DNA from: Burkholderiaceae bacterium
GTDB lineage: Bacteria; Pseudomonadota; Gammaproteobacteria; Burkholderiales; Burkholderiaceae_C
Reading direction: 5' to 3'
Length of the DNA: 64,000 nucleotides
NCBI GenBank assembly: GCA_030123545.1
Contig: CP126124.1
Location: 2,542,001 to 2,606,000 of the forward strand
The translations under genes were made by a program, and so were the position numbers. Shown here in pieces: positions 1-7,608 of the stretch. Position 1 is the first letter of the stretch. Each line of letters starts with the position of its first letter. The notes beneath the pieces are model-generated. The model searched no databases. It saw only the letters and a program-made list of their open reading frames with translations, and had not been told where the DNA came from.

Positions 1-256
1 CACGGCGCAGGCCGTTCGCGAACTGGCTGTAGGTCAGGCCGCATTCGCGTGCCGCCGCGTTGATGCGGGCGATCCACAACTGGCGGAACACGCGCTTCTT
101 GGTCCGGCGGTCACGGTAGGCATACTGCCCGGCCTTCATCACCGCCTGCTTGGCGATGCGGAACACATTGCCGCGGCGGCCGCGGTAGCCCTTGGCAAGG
201 GCGAGAACTTTCTTGTGGCGGGCGCGGGCCGTGACGCCACGTTTCACGCGAGGCAT
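1..256 (-). CDS. rplT: 50S ribosomal protein L20 (partial, runs off left edge)
   Basis: Ribosomal protein L20 is an early assembly protein of the large subunit that binds 23S rRNA; in several bacteria it also represses its own operon. The frame starts at the ATG complementary to 254-256 and is cut by the window edge, leaving the first 85 of about 119 residues. It opens MPRVKRGVTARARHKKVLAL, the basic N-terminus of the family. It follows rpmI by 27 bases in the standard order infC-rpmI-rplT; pheS and pheT would be expected further left. Confidence 0.97.
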   Translation of the reverse strand, partial: MPRVKRGVTARARHKKVLALAKGYRGRRGNVFRIAKQAVMKAGQYAYRDRRTKKRVFRQLWIARINAAARECGLTYSQFANGLRR

Positions 257-283
257 TTGCTTAACTCCTTGTTCGTCAGTCGG

Positions 284-487
284 TCAAAGGCCGGCCTTGG
301 GCAGCATCTGCGCGACGTGACCCATGTTGGTCTCGTGCACCGATACCGCGCCGCGCAGGTGGCGCTTGTTCTTGGTGGTCTTCTTGGTCAGGATGTGACG
401 CTTGAAGGCCTGACCGCGCTTGACGGTGCCGCCGGGACGAACGCGAAAACGCTTCTTCGCGCTGCTCTTGGTTTTCATCTTGGGCAT
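284..487 (-). CDS. rpmI: 50S ribosomal protein L35
   Basis: Small, very basic large-subunit ribosomal protein of 67 residues, close to the family's usual 64-67. The N-terminus MPKMKTKSSAKKRFRV and the later HILTKK stretch are diagnostic of L35. It lies between infC (196 bases upstream after the infC stop) and rplT in the translation operon. Most of its length is lysine and arginine for contact with rRNA. Confidence 0.97.
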   Translation of the reverse strand: MPKMKTKSSAKKRFRVRPGGTVKRGQAFKRHILTKKTTKNKRHLRGAVSVHETNMGHVAQMLPKAGL

Positions 488-692
488 TCGATGCTCCTGT
501 TGCTTGTGCTCGTGAGGCGTCTGCGAATGCAGCCTTGCGGGCCCCGAGCCACTTGTTCGTGGCGCTCGTCATGCGCCACCTTGTCCAACGGCGGCTTGCG
601 CGCGCCATCACCGACGGGGAGACGACGAATCCTCCCCCAACCTAATCTCGCCCGCGGCCGGCATAACGCCGCGGGCGGACAGCCGCGCTGGG

Positions 693-1349
693 TCAGGCCC
701 CTTGCACCGCGCCGGCCGGTGCGGGCTGGGCCGCATCCGGCGCCGGCTTCGCAGTGCCGGACACGGGCTTCGCCGCGTCCGCCGCCTGCTTGGGCTGCGA
801 CTTCTTGCGTACCGGCGCGATCATCATCACCATCTGCCGTCCTTCGAGCTTCGGAAACTGCTCGACTGCGATCGTGTCAGCCAGTTCGTCGCGAATGCGC
901 TGCAGCAGCGCAAGCCCGAGATCCTGGTGCGTGATCTCGCGACCGCGAAAGCGCAGCGTGATCTTGCATTTGTCGCCTTCGGCCAGGAAGCGCCGGATGT
1001 TGCGCATCTTGATGTTGTAGTCGCCCTCGTCCGTACCGGGCCGGAATTTGATTTCCTTGACCTCGATGACCGTCTGCTTGGCCTTCGCGTCGGCGGCCTT
1101 CTTCTGCTCCTGGTACTTGAACTTGCCGTACTCCATCAGCCGGCACACCGGCGGGTTCGCCGTGGGGACGACTTCCACCAGGTCCACGTCCATTTCACCG
1201 GCCATGCGCAGTGCGTCCATCAGGCTGACGACTCCGAGTGGCTCGTTGTCAGGCCCGGACAGCCTGACCTCGGGCGCCATGATTTCCCGGTTCAACCGGT
1301 GCTGGCGCTCCTCGCGGTGGCGACGATCACGAAATTGAGTAGCGATAAT
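693..1349 (-). CDS. infC: translation initiation factor IF-3, probable AUU start
   Basis: IF-3 binds the 30S subunit and checks the start codon and initiator tRNA. The conserved N-terminal segment NREIMAPEVRLSG, the central VKEIKFRPGTDEGDYNIKMR block and the C-terminal KITLRFRGREITHQ block are all present. No ATG exists at the expected N-terminus. Reading upstream in frame from NREIM gives IIATQFRDRRHREERQHRL, which matches the N-termini I remember for burkholderial IF-3. The first codon is ATT (complement of 1347-1349), directly after an AAGGA ribosome-binding site at a spacing of 5. An AUU start makes the gene sensitive to IF-3 itself and so self-limiting, as in E. coli. The ATC codon that follows and the TTG at 1293-1295 are less likely starts. 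Predicted length is 218 residues, with an extra Ala/Pro/Lys-rich tail of about 25. Confidence 0.93.
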   Translation of the reverse strand: MIATQFRDRRHREERQHRLNREIMAPEVRLSGPDNEPLGVVSLMDALRMAGEMDVDLVEVVPTANPPVCRLMEYGKFKYQEQKKAADAKAKQTVIEVKEIKFRPGTDEGDYNIKMRNIRRFLAEGDKCKITLRFRGREITHQDLGLALLQRIRDELADTIAVEQFPKLEGRQMVMMIAPVRKKSQPKQAADAAKPVSGTAKPAPDAAQPAPAGAVQGA

Positions 1350-1366
1350 GCAAATCCTTCATCCAG

Positions 1367-1430
1367 TTTGCTATCCAAAGAATAGCGAACACCGCACAGG
1401 CCACGCCGGTCTCTGGCCATTGAACTGATC
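1367..1430 (+). repeat. R2 repeat copy 1 (between infC and thrS)
   Basis: The head GCTAT-N7-ATAGC spans 1370-1386 and is followed by a tail containing GGCC blocks that ends near TGGCCATTGAACTGATC. It fills the gap between thrS and infC. It is one of about ten copies in the window. Confidence 0.6.
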
Positions 1431-1448
1431 AACGTCGAAGACGGCGGG

Positions 1449-3356
1449 TCAACGCTTGGCGGCGATGTCGGCGGCGATGCGCTCTGCGAACGCTTCGACC
1501 GACATCACGCCGAGGTCCGCGTTGCCCCGGGCGCGCACAGCAACGGCACCTGCTGCCCGCTCCTTGTCGCCGACGACCAGGATGTATGGCAGCTTCTGCA
1601 TTGAATGCTCCCGTATTTTATACGTAATTTTCTCATTGCGCAGATCGAGCTCGGCCCTAAGCCCTTGATTTTTCAGCGTTTCAGCGACGGCGTGCGCATA
1701 GTCGGCCTGCGCGTCGGTGATGTTGAGCACCGCGACCTGCACCGGCGCGAGCCAGGCCGGCAGCGCGCCGGCGTGGTGCTCGATCAGCATGCCGATGAAG
1801 CGCTCGAAGCTGCCGACGATCGCGCGGTGCAGCATGACGGGACAATGCCGGGCGCCGTCCTCGCCGACGTATTCGGCATCCAGCCGCTCGGGCATGTTCG
1901 GGTCGACCTGCATCGTCCCGCACTGCCATTCGCGCCCGATCGCGTCCTTCAGCGTGTACTCGACCTTCGGGCCATAGAACGCGCCCTCGCCCGGCGAGAG
2001 CGTGAATTCGCAGCCCGAAGCGCGCAGGCCCTCGGCGAGCGCTTTTTCGGCCTTGTCCCAGCTCTCGTCCGAGCCGATGCGCTGCTCTGGCCGGGTCGCG
2101 AGCTTGTAGATGATGTGGGTGAAGCCGAAATCCTTGTACACCCGCTGCAGCAGCGTGGTGTAGGCGACGCACTCGGCCTGGATCTGGTCCTCGGTGCAGA
2201 AAATGTGGCCGTCATCCTGCGTGAAGCCGCGCACCCGCATGATGCCGTGCAGCCCGCCGGACGGCTCGTTGCGGTGGCAGGCGCCGAACTCGCCGTAGCG
2301 CAGCGGCAGATCCCGGTAGCTCTTGATACCCTGCTTGAAGATCAGGATGTGGCCCGGGCAGTTCATCGGCTTCAGCGCGTACTCGCGCTTTTCCGACTCG
2401 GTCGTGAACATGTTCTCGCGGTACTTGCCCCAGTGGCCGGTCTTCTCCCACAGGCCCTGGTCCAGCAGCTGCGGACCCTTCACTTCTAGGTAGCCGTTGT
2501 CCCGGTACACGCGGCGCATGTACTGCTCGACCTCCTGCCACACGGTCCAGCCCTTCGAGTGCCAGAACACCAGGCCCGGCGCGTGGTCGTCCAGATGGAA
2601 CAGATCGAGCTCGCGGCCGAGCCGGCGGTGGTCGCGCTTTTCCGCCTCTTCGAGCATCGTCAGGTACTGCTGCAGTTCTTCCTTGCTCGCCCAGGCGGTG
2701 CCGTAGATACGCTGCAGCATCTCGTTGCGGTGGTCGCCGCGCCAGTAGGCGCCGGCCACCTTCATCAGCTTGAAGAACTTCAGCTTGCCGGTACTCGGCA
2801 CGTGCGGCCCGCGGCACAGGTCCTCGAACCCGCCTTCGCGGTACAGCGACACGTCTTCGCCGGCGGGGATACCGGCGATGATCTCTGCCTTGTAGTGCTC
2901 GCCCAAGGACTTGAAATACGCGACCGCCTCGTCGCGCGGCAACACACGGCGCGTGACCGGCTCATCCTTCGCCGCGAGTTCGGTCATCCGCTTTTCGATC
3001 GCCGCCAGGTCTTCCGGCGTGAACGGGCGCTTGTAGGCAAAGTCGTAGTAGAAGCCGTTCTCGATCACCGGACCGATCGTGACCTGCGCTTCGGGGAACA
3101 GCTCCTTAACCGCATAGGCGAGCAGGTGCGCGGTCGAATGGCGCAGCAGCTCGAGCCCTTCCTTGTCCTTCGCGGTGACGATCGCGACCGCGCTGTCCTG
3201 CGTGATCCGGTGGCTGGTGTCGACCAGCTTGCCGTCGACCTTGCCGCCAAGCGCGGCTCGGGCCAGGCCGGCGCCGATGTCGGCCGCCACATCGGCCACC
3301 GAAACCGGACCGGGGAACTCGCGTTGCGAGCCATCGGGAAGCGTGATTCGAACCAT
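1449..3356 (-). CDS. thrS: threonine--tRNA ligase
   Basis: Class II aminoacyl-tRNA synthetase that charges tRNA-Thr. At 635 residues it is the usual length. Domains in order are an N-terminal TGS domain (about 1-61), the editing domain with the HSTAH motif (His73 and His77, same numbering as E. coli), the catalytic core with the zinc cysteine in MNCPGH and the motif RNEPSGGLHGIMRVRGFTQD, and a C-terminal anticodon-binding domain ending near YILVVGDKE. The start ATG is complementary to 3354-3356. It heads the thrS-infC-rpmI-rplT group and has a structured leader (hairpins at 3378-3402 and 3433-3458). In E. coli thrS represses itself through such a leader; here that is inference. Confidence 0.98.
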   Translation of the reverse strand: MVRITLPDGSQREFPGPVSVADVAADIGAGLARAALGGKVDGKLVDTSHRITQDSAVAIVTAKDKEGLELLRHSTAHLLAYAVKELFPEAQVTIGPVIENGFYYDFAYKRPFTPEDLAAIEKRMTELAAKDEPVTRRVLPRDEAVAYFKSLGEHYKAEIIAGIPAGEDVSLYREGGFEDLCRGPHVPSTGKLKFFKLMKVAGAYWRGDHRNEMLQRIYGTAWASKEELQQYLTMLEEAEKRDHRRLGRELDLFHLDDHAPGLVFWHSKGWTVWQEVEQYMRRVYRDNGYLEVKGPQLLDQGLWEKTGHWGKYRENMFTTESEKREYALKPMNCPGHILIFKQGIKSYRDLPLRYGEFGACHRNEPSGGLHGIMRVRGFTQDDGHIFCTEDQIQAECVAYTTLLQRVYKDFGFTHIIYKLATRPEQRIGSDESWDKAEKALAEGLRASGCEFTLSPGEGAFYGPKVEYTLKDAIGREWQCGTMQVDPNMPERLDAEYVGEDGARHCPVMLHRAIVGSFERFIGMLIEHHAGALPAWLAPVQVAVLNITDAQADYAHAVAETLKNQGLRAELDLRNEKITYKIREHSMQKLPYILVVGDKERAAGAVAVRARGNADLGVMSVEAFAERIAADIAAKR

Positions 3357-3377
3357 GATCCAACACCCAATCCAACC

Positions 3378-3402
3378 GCCGTCGATAGCCTGAATCGACG
3401 GC
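3378..3402 (-). promoter_or_regulatory. hairpin in thrS leader
   Basis: A perfect 9-bp inverted repeat, GCCGTCGAT (3378-3386) and ATCGACGGC (3394-3402), with a 7-base loop, lies 21 bases before the thrS start codon. Its position suits a translational operator for threonyl-tRNA synthetase autoregulation, but no tRNA-like anticodon loop could be shown by eye. Confidence 0.4.
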
Positions 3403-3432
3403 CGTTTTGTAAGTTTTCGTATCGAATACGCG

Positions 3433-3458
3433 AAAAAGCGCGGTCCAGGCCGCGCTTT
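3433..3458 (-). terminator. intrinsic-terminator-like hairpin upstream of thrS
   Basis: On the minus strand a 9-bp stem AAAGCGCGG/CCGCGCTTT (3435-3458) with a 6-base loop ends in five consecutive T. It points toward thrS and lies about 77 bases before it. No minus-strand gene lies upstream to be terminated, since rlpA is on the other strand. It is therefore either an attenuator in the thrS leader or part of the neighbouring R2 repeat. Confidence 0.45.
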
Positions 3459-3515
3459 ACTATGGATTACGTAGCGGGATACGCAAAGCGCGCGCCGACC
3501 TTCGGCCTTATTGGC
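3459..3515 (+). repeat. R2 repeat copy 2
   Basis: The head ACTAT-N7-GTAGC is at 3459-3475, and the tail includes TTCGGCCTTATTGGCC. It directly adjoins the terminator-like hairpin of the thrS leader. Confidence 0.5.
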
Positions 3516-3665
3516 CTGTAAACCCTCGGCGTGAAGTTCGCGCTGTCATGACCGGATCGCCTTTCTCGTCGCCCTGCCAACCGGGGCACCGGCCAACAGA
3601 TTCGGTTGCAATTCTAACTGTCCCGCCGACCGGCGCGCGGCCCACGGCTGTTACCATCGCCGGCC

Positions 3666-4232
3666 ATGCGTTGTTACACTTTTCCCGCACTGGCGCTGCT
3701 GACGCTGGCCCTCGCCGGCTGCGGCATTGCGCCGACGCGGCCCGACGGCACGTCGGCATTGGTGCAGTCGCAGCAGACCGCCACAGCGCCGAGCCATGCT
3801 GTAGTGGCACCGGCCGCGGTCGGCAGCGCCGCTGCACCGGCGACCGACCCGTCGCATACCGCTTCCTCCACCACCGCCCCATCGGACGCCGAGGCGCAAT
3901 CCTCCGCCGAACCGACGGAGCAGCAGGGCCTGGCCAGCTGGTACGGCCCGCGCTTTCACGGCCGGCGCACCGCATCCGGCGAGCGCTACAACATGCATGC
4001 GATGACCGCGGCACACCCCAAGCTTCCGCTCGGCAGCTACGCGCGCGTCACTGCGGTCGCCAGCGGCAAGAGCGTCGTGGTGCGCATCACCGACCGCGGC
4101 CCGTACGTCAAGCGCCGCATCATCGACCTCAGCAAGGCGGCGGCGGCCCGGCTCGGGCTGCTCAAGCGCGGCGTCGGCGAGGTCGTGGTGCAAAGCGTCC
4201 CGCCGCCGGATCAGTTCGCTCTGGCCGAGTGA
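3666..4232 (+). CDS. rlpA: RlpA-like septal ring lipoprotein / lytic transglycosylase
   Basis: RlpA proteins are outer-membrane lipoproteins that cut glycan strands lacking stem peptides at the division septum. The 188-residue product has a signal peptide with lipobox LALAGC (lipidated Cys19), a low-complexity Ala/Ser/Thr/Pro linker (about 20-85), and a double-psi beta-barrel domain. That domain starts GLASWYGPRFHGRRTASGE and contains ITDRGPYVKRRIIDLS with the conserved acidic residues. There is no C-terminal SPOR domain, so septal targeting would need another route. It stands alone, with a bidirectional terminator downstream. Confidence 0.9.
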   Translation: MRCYTFPALALLTLALAGCGIAPTRPDGTSALVQSQQTATAPSHAVVAPAAVGSAAAPATDPSHTASSTTAPSDAEAQSSAEPTEQQGLASWYGPRFHGRRTASGERYNMHAMTAAHPKLPLGSYARVTAVASGKSVVVRITDRGPYVKRRIIDLSKAAAARLGLLKRGVGEVVVQSVPPPDQFALAE

Positions 4233-4362
4233 CTTTCGCCGTCGGGTCGCGCGAAGCGCTTGGCGCCGCCGCAGACTCCAGAACCCAAGCGCAGGCCCTT
4301 CGGTACCGCGTGCCAGCGCGATCCGCGGCACGGCCGGCCGCGAGCGGATCCGCGCCGCATTC

Positions 4363-4420
4363 ACTATTATTTTTGTAGCTGCCTGCGATTGATCCAAGCG
4401 GGCCGCAGGCCGCAAACAGC
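4363..4420 (+). repeat. R2 repeat copy 3
   Basis: The head ACTAT-N7-GTAGC lies at 4363-4379, with a tail containing AAGCGGGCCGCAGGCCGC. It is placed after rlpA and just before the shared terminator. Confidence 0.55.
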
Positions 4421-4421
4421 A

Positions 4422-4448
4422 AAACAGCCACGGCGCGCCGTGGCTTTT
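4422..4448. terminator. bidirectional terminator between rlpA and aceA
   Basis: A perfect 20-bp palindrome at 4426-4445 (AGCCACGGCG and its complement) is followed by TTTT on the plus strand and preceded by AAAA, which gives TTTT on the minus strand. It can end both the rlpA transcript and the convergent aceA transcript. Confidence 0.8.
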
Positions 4449-4492
4449 GTCTTGCGCGCCGACCGGCAGGGCCGGTCAGCGTTGCGGGTCGC

Positions 4493-5824
4493 TCAGTGGA
4501 ACTGCTCTTCCTCGGTCGAACCGGAGAGCGCCTTTACGCTCGACGAGCCGCCCTGGATCACCGTGGTCACGTCGTCGAAGTAGCCGGCGCCGACCTCCTG
4601 CTGGTGCGAGACGAAGGTGTAGCCCTGCTCGCGCGCGGCGAACTCGGGCTGCTGCACCATCTCGACATAGTGCTTCATGCCTTCGCCCTGCGCGTACGCA
4701 TGGGCGAACTTGAAGGTGTTGAACCAGTTCAGGTGGATGCCGGCCAGCGTGATGAACTGGTACTTGTAGCCCAGCGCCGCGAGTTCGTCCTGGAACGCGG
4801 CGATGGTCTTGTCGTCGAGGTTCTTCTTCCAGTTGAACGACGGCGAGCAGTTGTACGCGAGCAGCTTGCCGGGCGACGCCGCATGCACCGCCTGCGCGAA
4901 CTCGCGCGCGAAGCCGAGGTCGGGCGTGCCGGTCTCGCACCACACCAGGTCCGCGTAGGGCGCGTACGCCGCGCCGCGGCTGATCGCCTGCTCCAGGCCG
5001 TTGCGTACCCGGTAGAAGCCCTCCTGCGTACGCTCGCCGGTGAGGAAAGGCTTGTCGTTCGCGTCGTGGTCGCTGGTCAGCAGGTTCGCGGCCTCGGCAT
5101 CGGTACGCGCGAGCACGATGGTCGAGACCCCCATCACGTCGGCGGCGAAGCGCGCGGCGATCAGCTTCTCGATCGCTTCCTGCGTCGGCACCAGCACCTT
5201 GCCGCCCATGTGGCCGCATTTCTTCACCGCGGCGAGCTGGTCCTCGAAGTGCACGCCGGCCGCGCCGGCCTGGACCATGTTCTTCATCAGCTCGAACGCG
5301 TTCAGCACGCCGCCGAAGCCGGCTTCGGCGTCAGCGACGATCGGCAGGAAGTAGTCGATGAACTCCTTGTCGCCGGGGTTGACGCCGCGGCTCCACTGGA
5401 TCTCGTCGGCGCGACGAAAGGTGTTGTTGATGCGGCGCACCATCGTCGGCACCGAGTCGTACGCATACAGCGACTGGTCCGGGTACATGGTCTCGGAGGT
5501 GTTGCCGTCGGCCGCGACCTGCCAGCCCGACAGGTAAACCGCCTCCAGGCCGGCCTTGGCCTGCTGCATCGCCTGGCCGGCGGTGATCGCGCCGAACGCG
5601 TTCACGTAGCCCTTCTTCGCGCCGCCGTTGATCTTTTCCCACAGCTTCTCGGCGCCGCGCCGGGCCAGCGTGTGCTCGATCGGCAGCGAGCCGCGCAGCC
5701 GCACCACCTCGGCCGCGCCGTAGCCGCGCTTGACACCCTTCCAGCGCGGGTTCGTGGCCCAGTCCTTTTCGAGGGCGGCGATCTGCTGTTCGCGGCTCAG
5801 TTGTTCGGTCAGGGATTGCGGCAT
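4493..5824 (-). CDS. aceA: isocitrate lyase
   Basis: Isocitrate lyase splits isocitrate into glyoxylate and succinate, the first step of the glyoxylate shunt, needed for growth on C2-yielding substrates. The 443-residue protein contains the catalytic motif KKCGHMGGKVL, the SGWQVAADGN and WSRGVNPGDKEF blocks, and C-terminal NCSPSFNWKKNL. The start chosen is the ATG complementary to 5822-5824 (MPQSLTEQLSRE), preceded by GGAGAG at a good spacing; a TTG 24 bases further up is less likely. Downstream lies a bidirectional terminator, upstream a strong promoter with palindromic operators. No malate synthase gene is adjacent. It would act on acetyl-CoA made by the phenol pathway, though the two loci are unlinked here. 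Confidence 0.97.
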   Translation of the reverse strand: MPQSLTEQLSREQQIAALEKDWATNPRWKGVKRGYGAAEVVRLRGSLPIEHTLARRGAEKLWEKINGGAKKGYVNAFGAITAGQAMQQAKAGLEAVYLSGWQVAADGNTSETMYPDQSLYAYDSVPTMVRRINNTFRRADEIQWSRGVNPGDKEFIDYFLPIVADAEAGFGGVLNAFELMKNMVQAGAAGVHFEDQLAAVKKCGHMGGKVLVPTQEAIEKLIAARFAADVMGVSTIVLARTDAEAANLLTSDHDANDKPFLTGERTQEGFYRVRNGLEQAISRGAAYAPYADLVWCETGTPDLGFAREFAQAVHAASPGKLLAYNCSPSFNWKKNLDDKTIAAFQDELAALGYKYQFITLAGIHLNWFNTFKFAHAYAQGEGMKHYVEMVQQPEFAAREQGYTFVSHQQEVGAGYFDDVTTVIQGGSSSVKALSGSTEEEQFH

Positions 5825-5887
5825 GAGGTCTCTCCGGGGTTGGTTCAAGAACGGTCGACAGTCTGGTTTTCACGATGTCGGCAGCTT

Positions 5888-5914
5888 ATTCTAACTCTTA
5901 TACAAGACTGTCAA
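5888..5914 (-). promoter_or_regulatory. aceA promoter with operator in the spacer
   Basis: On the minus strand a perfect -35 TTGACA (complement of 5909-5914) and a -10 TAGAAT (complement of 5888-5893) are 15 bases apart. The spacer contains the palindrome TCTTGTATAAGA (5896-5907). Transcription would start near 5881, about 57 bases before the aceA start codon. A protein bound at the palindrome would block RNA polymerase. Confidence 0.7.
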
Positions 5915-5917
5915 TTT

Positions 5918-5938
5918 GTCTTATGTCTTATAGAAGAC
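5918..5938. promoter_or_regulatory. second aceA operator GTCTT-N4-AAGAC
   Basis: A 14-bp palindrome GTCTTATAGAAGAC (5925-5938) is centred 30 bp, about three helical turns, from the palindrome in the aceA promoter spacer. A further GTCTTA half-site starts at 5918. The arrangement suggests two dimers bound on one face of the DNA. The regulator is unknown; a GntR-family protein is possible. Confidence 0.6.
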
Positions 5939-6128
5939 TAAAATTTAACCGTTGTACATCAATAACTTAACCTATTGATTCCGATATATGAAATCTAAAT
6001 TCCCATATTGAGAAAATATGCGGCAGCGCAACAAGTCGAAATCCCGCGATGTGGAATCAAAACTGCACGAAGTGAACTGAGGTCGATGGCGCCGCGCGAT
6101 CGACCCGGTGACGGTGATAGGGAGCGCG

Positions 6129-6533
6129 TCAGTCGCGCGGCCGTGCGAGCCAGTCGAGCCAGTCGCCGCCGCCGATCAACGGCGCAGCGACGACGCGTTG
6201 CGGGTTGATCTCGTAGACCAGGCAGTCGATCGCGCGCCCGTCCTGTTGCACCGAGACTTTGCGCTTGAAGTATTCATCATCGGACCGCGGCGGAGCGCTC
6301 ACGCCCTCGAGGCGATCCAGCCGCCGTTCGAGTTCCGGCGCTATCCAGTACAGCTCGCCGCGTACGCTGCCGGCGGCGCTATCGAGCACCAGACCAGGGT
6401 AAGCGCCCAGGTTGTAGAGACGGCCAGCGATCGCCGCCACCCCGAGCAGCTGCGGCGCGGGCCGCATGCGCGCGATGTCATTCGAGCCGCCGCGCCGCAG
6501 CGTGCCGTACACGAACAGCGGCCGCCCGGTCAT
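6129..6533 (-). CDS. gamma-glutamylcyclotransferase-like (AIG2) protein
   Basis: A 134-residue protein of the GGCT-like fold. It begins MTGRPLFVYGTLRRGG, carrying the glycine-rich substrate loop typical of the family, and has LDRLEGV near residue 80, where the conserved glutamate is expected. Members release 5-oxoproline from gamma-glutamyl peptides or amines, but many bacterial ones are uncharacterised, so the substrate is not assigned. It is a single gene, back to back with the EamA transporter gene that follows. Confidence 0.8.
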   Translation of the reverse strand: MTGRPLFVYGTLRRGGSNDIARMRPAPQLLGVAAIAGRLYNLGAYPGLVLDSAAGSVRGELYWIAPELERRLDRLEGVSAPPRSDDEYFKRKVSVQQDGRAIDCLVYEINPQRVVAAPLIGGGDWLDWLARPRD

Positions 6534-6622
6534 CGTCGGATCATCATCCGCGCACGCGCCACGCGGGAACGGAGAGCGGGCCGCCTACCATAGTGGACAA
6601 TCTCGCGCCGGCCCGATCCGTC

Positions 6623-7588
6623 ATGTCCCCCAGTGTAATGAACCGCCCCCCGAACCGCCTCGTCGCCTTCGGCTGCCTGGCGCTCAGCATGTCGCTGGTC
6701 GGCAGCTACGTCGCGCTGTCCAAGCCGCTGGTGGCTGCGCTGCCGGTGTTTCTGCTCGGCTGGCTGCGCTTCGGCATCGGCGCGATCGCGATGCTGGGCT
6801 GGCTGCGCAAGCCGCGCGAGGAGCCGCCGCTCGGTGCGCGCATGCGCGCCCTGCTGTTCCTCGAATCGTTCCTCGGCAACTTCCTGTTCACGGTCTGCAT
6901 GCTGTACGGCGTGAGCCTGACCAGCGCGGTGTCGGCCGGCGTGATCATGGCGGCGATTCCGGCGGCCGTCGCGCTGATGAGCTGGGCATTCCTGCGCGAG
7001 CGGATCAGCGCGCGCGTGTGGAGCGCCGTGGCCTGCGCGGCGGTCGGCATCGGCCTGCTCGCGCTATCGAAACAGCAGCACGCGGACGGCATGCCGTCCG
7101 GGGCGGGACCGGCCGGAGATCGGGCCTGGCTCGGCAATCTGCTGATCGTCGGCGCAGTACTTTGCGAAGCGTCGTACGCAGTGATCGGCAAGCGTCTGAC
7201 CAAGGCGCTTGGCCCGAAGCGCATCGCGTCGCTGATCAATCTCTGGGGCTTTGCGCTGATGACGCCACTCGGCTTCTACATCGCGCTGCGCTTCGACTTC
7301 GGAGCGGTGCCGGCAGGTATCTGGCTGCTGCTGGTGTTCTACGCGCTCGCGGCCAGCGTGTTCAGCGTCTGGCTCTGGATGACCGGTCTTGCGGGCGTGC
7401 CCGCTGCGCTCGGCGGCGTGTTCACCGTGATGCTGCCGATTTCGACGGCGCTGATCGGCGTGCTGGCGCTGGGCGAGCACCTGGTCGGCATGCAGTTGCT
7501 GGCGTTCGCGGTCGCATTGCTCGGCGTGCTGCTCGCGACCTTTCCTTCGCGCCAGCAGCTGCGCGCCGCGCGCGCCGCCCGCGGCTAG
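6623..7588 (+). CDS. EamA/DMT-family transporter
   Basis: An inner-membrane carrier of about 321 residues with ten hydrophobic segments in two homologous EamA repeats. It starts with LVAFGCLALSMSLVGSYVAL, and the second half contains LIVGAVLCEASYAVIGKRL. Family members export amino acids or other metabolites; the substrate cannot be told. The start is uncertain: a GTG at 6593, and ATGs at 6623 and 6638, are all in frame and none has a convincing ribosome-binding site. Confidence 0.85.
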   Translation: MSPSVMNRPPNRLVAFGCLALSMSLVGSYVALSKPLVAALPVFLLGWLRFGIGAIAMLGWLRKPREEPPLGARMRALLFLESFLGNFLFTVCMLYGVSLTSAVSAGVIMAAIPAAVALMSWAFLRERISARVWSAVACAAVGIGLLALSKQQHADGMPSGAGPAGDRAWLGNLLIVGAVLCEASYAVIGKRLTKALGPKRIASLINLWGFALMTPLGFYIALRFDFGAVPAGIWLLLVFYALAASVFSVWLWMTGLAGVPAALGGVFTVMLPISTALIGVLALGEHLVGMQLLAFAVALLGVLLATFPSRQQLRAARAARG

Positions 7589-7608
7589 GGCCTGTTACTG
7601 AGCAGGCC

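Larger units (their letters stand above)
3357..3665. other. thrS/rlpA divergent intergenic region (309 bp)
   Basis: This gap holds the two hairpins described separately and an R2 repeat (head ACTAT-N7-GTAGC at 3459-3475, tail with GGCCTTATTGGCC to about 3515). The remainder up to rlpA shows no recognisable gene. The tRNA-Val that I would have looked for before thrS is not present. Confidence 0.6.

Noticed and set aside
3439..3490. thrS promoter TTGCGT-N16-CATAGT on the minus strand
   Set aside because: Only 3/6 and 4/6 matches, and the boxes fall inside an R2 repeat head, so they are not reliable as a promoter.
3357..3665. Possible tRNA gene before thrS
   Set aside because: I looked for a tRNA-Val and other cloverleaf signatures. 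Neither a T-loop GGTTCGAATC-type motif nor an acceptor stem was found; the structures present are simple hairpins and an R2 repeat.
6060..6075. CACGAAGTG near 6068 as another R1 copy
   Set aside because: The core resembles R1, but the C-rich and G-rich blocks on both sides are missing.
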